DNA of 64,000 nucleotides, taken from Eshraghiella sp045129695. GTDB taxonomy: Bacteria > Bacillota > Clostridia > Lachnospirales > Lachnospiraceae. The notes beneath the pieces were generated by a model. It worked only from the letters and a program-made list of their open reading frames with translations. It ran no database searches and was not told the origin of the DNA. The stretch lies in the NCBI GenBank assembly GCA_045129695.1, contig JBGVJZ010000006.1, forward strand, positions 1 to 64,000. Direction: 5' to 3'. Below are positions 61,349-64,000 of the stretch, one piece after another. The translations under genes and the position numbers were made by a program. Numbering within the stretch: position 1 is the first letter of the stretch; each line of letters begins with the position of its first letter.

Positions 61349-62341
61349 ATGAAGAATAAGAAAATACTTTTTATATTAATAGGTATAGTTATCCTGTTTG
61401 CCGGATTAGGTGTTACACATCATTTTCTCACTAAAATCCCACATAATCCTGATAATGTTACAGGTAATACGGCCGGTAATCTGATTAGCGGCGGATTATT
61501 TTGTGAGCTTGACGGAAAAATATATTTTTCCAATCCATATGATGGCGGTAAACTCTATTCCATGAAGCCTGACTGCTCAGAGGTTATGAAAATCAGCGAC
61601 GATTCAGCTTCTTTTATCAACGGATATGGTAATTATCTGTATTATGTCAAATACAACGGAGCAAGCATGGACTGGGTTAACGCAGTTCTAAGCGACGAAA
61701 CCTACTCTGTCGTTCGTTCCAAAACTAACGGTTCACAGGCGAATGTTATAACCTCAGACCGCTCTACAACGGACCTTGCTCTTTCAGGCAATACTCTGAT
61801 ATATAACACTAAGAACCGTCTTACATATTCAATCGGTATTGATGGTGAAGATGATAAGCTTATCGCAGAAGAAAACAATGTAAATGCATGTATTTACAAT
61901 GGTTTTATCTATTACTCATCCAAGACTGCAAGTAACCGCACATGTACCATGTCGGTGGAGACCGGTAACACAGCTGTCTTTCTTGATGGCAATACATATC
62001 TTCCGACACGTATTGATAATACACTTTATTATATTGATTTGGATAATGATTATGCTCTGACTAAGTTTGATATTTCCACTAATACCGAAACTGTTCTGAC
62101 TACTGATAAGGTAGTATTATATAATGTGTATGATAATGTTATTTTCTATCAGACAGAGAATGATATTCATGAATTTGTAAGAATGAGCACTGACGGCAAT
62201 AATCGTGCTGTAATTTATCAGGGTGATGTAACATCAATCAGTTGCACATCAGAATATACCTTTTTCCAGAAATTCGGTTCTGACAGCTATTATAAGGTGT
62301 CTACAAAAGGACTACCGGCAGTGGAGAACTTTCTTCCGTAA
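61349..62341 (+). CDS. DUF5050-type membrane-anchored beta-propeller-like protein
   Basis: A 330-residue protein with an N-terminal membrane anchor (about 6-26, ILFILIGIVILFAGLGV). The outward domain has repeated YF/YY-x(n)-motifs such as GKIYFSNPYDGGKLYSM, NYLYYVKYN and DNTLYYIDLDNDYALTKFD, which is typical of DUF5050 proteins and predicts a beta-propeller-like fold. No catalytic residues are seen. The ATG at 61349 follows GGGAG. Its ligand is unknown. Confidence 0.8.
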   Translation: MKNKKILFILIGIVILFAGLGVTHHFLTKIPHNPDNVTGNTAGNLISGGLFCELDGKIYFSNPYDGGKLYSMKPDCSEVMKISDDSASFINGYGNYLYYVKYNGASMDWVNAVLSDETYSVVRSKTNGSQANVITSDRSTTDLALSGNTLIYNTKNRLTYSIGIDGEDDKLIAEENNVNACIYNGFIYYSSKTASNRTCTMSVETGNTAVFLDGNTYLPTRIDNTLYYIDLDNDYALTKFDISTNTETVLTTDKVVLYNVYDNVIFYQTENDIHEFVRMSTDGNNRAVIYQGDVTSISCTSEYTFFQKFGSDSYYKVSTKGLPAVENFLP

Positions 62342-62392
62342 CACTTCACTTACATCAGGTATAATTCAATCCAAATCCGGCACAATAACCTT

Positions 62393-62803
62393 ATGCTGAA
62401 AAAATTTCTTATGTGCGGCCTTACCGGATGGTGTATGGAGGTCTTCTGGACCGGTATTGGTTCCGCCATTAAAAAGGACAAAAAAATGACCTCCATTACT
62501 TCCATCTGGATGTTTCCCATCTATGGCTGCGCAGTCATTATAGAACCCCTTAGCAAGAAGCTGTGTAAGAGAAAAACCCATGTAGTATTGAGAGGAACTA
62601 TCTATGCTCTTATGATTTTTGCAACTGAATTCTTAAGTGGTTCTATTTTAAAAAAGCGAGAATGCTGCCCTTGGGACTACTCCCACGCCAAGCTTAATAT
62701 TAAAGGGTTAATTCGTCTGGATTATTTTCCTGCCTGGTTTGCGGCAGGACTTATTTATGAAAAAATGTTCGCAGATGCAGGGAAGAAAAGCCTCGGAAAC
62801 TAA
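62393..62803 (+). CDS. Small membrane protein, putative ABC-transporter type IV (CmpB) family
   Basis: A 136-residue protein with about three to four hydrophobic segments (MCGLTGWCMEVFWTG, TSIWMFPIYGCAVIIEPL, RGTIYALMIFATEFLSG and YFPAWFAAGLIYEKMF). The pattern and ECCPWDYS match the family called putative ABC transporter type IV (CmpB-like, PF06541 type), without known function. No clear SD precedes the ATG, and the same frame stays open back to the upstream stop at 62341. It is probably co-transcribed with the DUF5050 gene 51 bp upstream. Confidence 0.72.
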   Translation: MLKKFLMCGLTGWCMEVFWTGIGSAIKKDKKMTSITSIWMFPIYGCAVIIEPLSKKLCKRKTHVVLRGTIYALMIFATEFLSGSILKKRECCPWDYSHAKLNIKGLIRLDYFPAWFAAGLIYEKMFADAGKKSLGN

Positions 62804-62820
62804 CTCCGAGGCTTAATTTT
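62788..62820 (+). terminator. Terminator of the DUF5050/CmpB-like pair
   Basis: AAGCCTCGGA pairs with TCCGAGGCTT around seven bases that contain the stop codon; AATTTT follows. Confidence 0.85.
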
Positions 62821-63133
62821 ATAACAATTCATTTTCATTTTTCTCACCCTTTGGATTAAAAGTTCATTCTTTCGCTATTATTATCGCATAATAAAAATAC
62901 AAGTCTTGGACTTTTTCTCCAAGGCTTGGGACTAAGTGAGTTTCACGAAAACACAAGATATATTATTTCTGTATGTACATGTGGGTCACCATCTATAAGA
63001 GGCTTGATAACTACAGTGTTTTATTCTGTTGCTGTACTCTGTCCTGCCATTACTATAGGCTTGCTGTAACATCATTCCCGGATATGCACCATACTCAATT
63101 TCATTTAACACCTACTTTCCATCCGAAGCCTCG
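62821..63133. other. Non-coding stretch between convergent genes
   Basis: About 310 bases without a convincing gene. It holds a 10-bp hairpin (AAGTCTTGGA/TCCAAGGCTT, 62901-62927) that on the minus strand is followed by GTATTTTTATT, so it may terminate the adenylate cyclase transcript about 200 bases past its stop. The rest shows no recognisable RNA or repeat. Confidence 0.5.
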
Positions 63134-64000
63134 TTATTCAGCTTCCGGGCTTATGTAATCATTAACTCCTGTTACAGAATATACGAATACGCCTTTTGAT
63201 TTACCCTTCAAAGGAATTTCGCCTATCGGGTCAACAGTTATCCTGTCCTTAACCTGCTCATATACATATTCACTTATATATACGGTTCCTCTTGGTGCAT
63301 TAGCTTCAAGTCGGGCTGATGTATTAACGGTATCACCTATGGCTGTATAGTCAATTCTGAAATCACAGCCAATGTTACCAACTACCGCAGGACCACAGTT
63401 AACACCTACTCCAAAACCTACATTCTTGCCATAACGTTTGATATATTCTTTCTCTATTCTGTTACCGCCCTGTACGATATCCCATGCAGTAAGCACTGCC
63501 CTGTATACATAATCATCAGTGTCAAACGGTGCATTAAACACCGCCATTGTTGCATCTCCGATGAATTTATCCAAAGTTCCGCCGTGTCTGAAAACACATG
63601 CTGTTGTCAGTGCAAGATAACCATTAAGTATATCTACGACCTGCTCAGGTTCAAGACTCTCAGATAAAGGTGTGAAACCTCTTATATCAACGAAAAGAAC
63701 TGCGATATCTCTGTTTTCACCACCTAATTTAAGCTCATATGTTCCACTTTTTGCAATTTTACCCACTACCTGTGGTGCTACATATTTGCTAAACGCATTG
63801 GTAATACTCTTCTTCTCTCTGTATTCCTTATAATAATGTTCAGCAATATAATATATGGCAATCAATACAGCCATTACCGGAATTACAATAACATTACTGC
63901 AATATCCCGCATTGAAAACAAAATATCCTGCAACAATTTTTACAATAATAACCGCAACACTTACAATTGTTAATTTTACAACAGATAATCTGCTGCAGAT
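63134..64000 (-). CDS. Class III adenylate cyclase with CHASE2-type membrane part (5' end outside window)
   Basis: The 288 visible residues run in one frame from the right edge: about two to three membrane helices (VSVAVIIVKIVAGYFVF, NVIVIPVMAVLIAIYYIA), a linker helix, then a nucleotide cyclase catalytic domain. The two metal-binding aspartates are in FVDIRGFTPL and GDATMAVF, the adenine-selecting Lys precedes the latter (LDKFIGD), and AIGDTVNTSARLE completes the site. The arrangement of helices right before the cyclase resembles CHASE2-domain cyclases whose sensor would lie beyond the window. It should make cAMP in the cytoplasm. The frame is open to 64000, so the start is missing. Confidence 0.9.
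   Translation of the reverse strand: MCSRLSVVKLTIVSVAVIIVKIVAGYFVFNAGYCSNVIVIPVMAVLIAIYYIAEHYYKEYREKKSITNAFSKYVAPQVVGKIAKSGTYELKLGGENRDIAVLFVDIRGFTPLSESLEPEQVVDILNGYLALTTACVFRHGGTLDKFIGDATMAVFNAPFDTDDYVYRAVLTAWDIVQGGNRIEKEYIKRYGKNVGFGVGVNCGPAVVGNIGCDFRIDYTAIGDTVNTSARLEANAPRGTVYISEYVYEQVKDRITVDPIGEIPLKGKSKGVFVYSVTGVNDYISPEAE

Noticed and set aside
62973..63158. 61-codon plus-strand ORF in the 3' gap
   Set aside because: No SD, no recognisable domain, Cys/His-rich composition as expected of random reading of this AT-rich stretch, and overlap with the cyclase gene.
1..64000. Search for tRNA, rRNA, insertion sequences and att sites
   Set aside because: I saw no TTCGA-type tRNA T-loops with matching stems, rRNA segments, transposase genes or paired terminal repeats by eye; a tRNA and IS scan could still find a missed one.

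Overview
The window is about 64 kb of low-GC chromosomal DNA from an anaerobic Firmicute, most likely a gut Lachnospiraceae (Clostridium cluster XIVa) member. The evidence is the AT-rich codon use, consensus sigma-A promoters, strong GGAGG ribosome binding sites, a T-box leader, RNase J, ScpA/ScpB, IreB, an MtaB-type methylthiotransferase, sporulation-type SigK and SpoIID proteins, and an ABC-type maltodextrin locus with a LacI regulator. I cannot name the species. I saw no rRNA, tRNA, CRISPR array or insertion sequence.

Layout. 1-4.4 kb: tail of a cell-surface polymer locus (two LicD-type proteins and a Wzm/Wzt-type exporter). 4.5-12 kb: sigK, then a housekeeping run: U32 hydroxylase-type protein, tRNA O-methyltransferase and an MltG-like fragment in the order of Bacillus yrrL-M-N/O, YlbF, RNase J, DUF1292, RuvX, IreB and MtaB. 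A divergent HPr-like gene lacking the phosphorylatable histidine follows. 12.4-19.6 kb is the accessory island: a RloA/RloB-type defence pair whose RloB is frameshifted near its end, a stand-alone C-A-T-reductase NRPS, a divergent XRE regulator with a perfect 20-bp palindrome between them, and a 31-residue hydrophobic peptide resembling a type I toxin.

19.7-27.5 kb: ThiI with its cysteine desulfurase, RsmE, PrmA, an M18 aminopeptidase, ScpB/ScpA and a metallophosphoesterase. 27.6-31.1 kb: YihY-type membrane protein, a large SpoIID/LytB protein and a 6S RNA gene with its own promoter, closing stem and terminator. 31.2-36.1 kb: a 1,628-residue membrane-anchored FecR / Cys-His repeat / leucine-rich-repeat protein. 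36.2-43.7 kb: maltodextrin uptake and cleavage operon with a divergent LacI-type regulator and matching operators.

43.7-46.3 kb: thrS behind a T-box leader and a small membrane protein gene. 46.4-51.9 kb: six co-oriented genes joining a cNMP-binding/DUF2225 protein, an anti-anti-sigma (STAS) protein, a degenerate RelA/SpoT-fold protein, an RsbW-type kinase, a cNMP-binding PP2C phosphatase and a GGDEF cyclase. This is the best candidate for an undescribed signalling system. A class III adenylate cyclase runs off the right edge and could supply cAMP to it. 51.9-63 kb: TIM-barrel isomerase, DUF218 protein, release factor 3, zinc-ribbon and transglutaminase-like surface proteins, PHP phosphoesterase, DUF815 ATPase, PheA, a DUF5050 protein and a small membrane protein.
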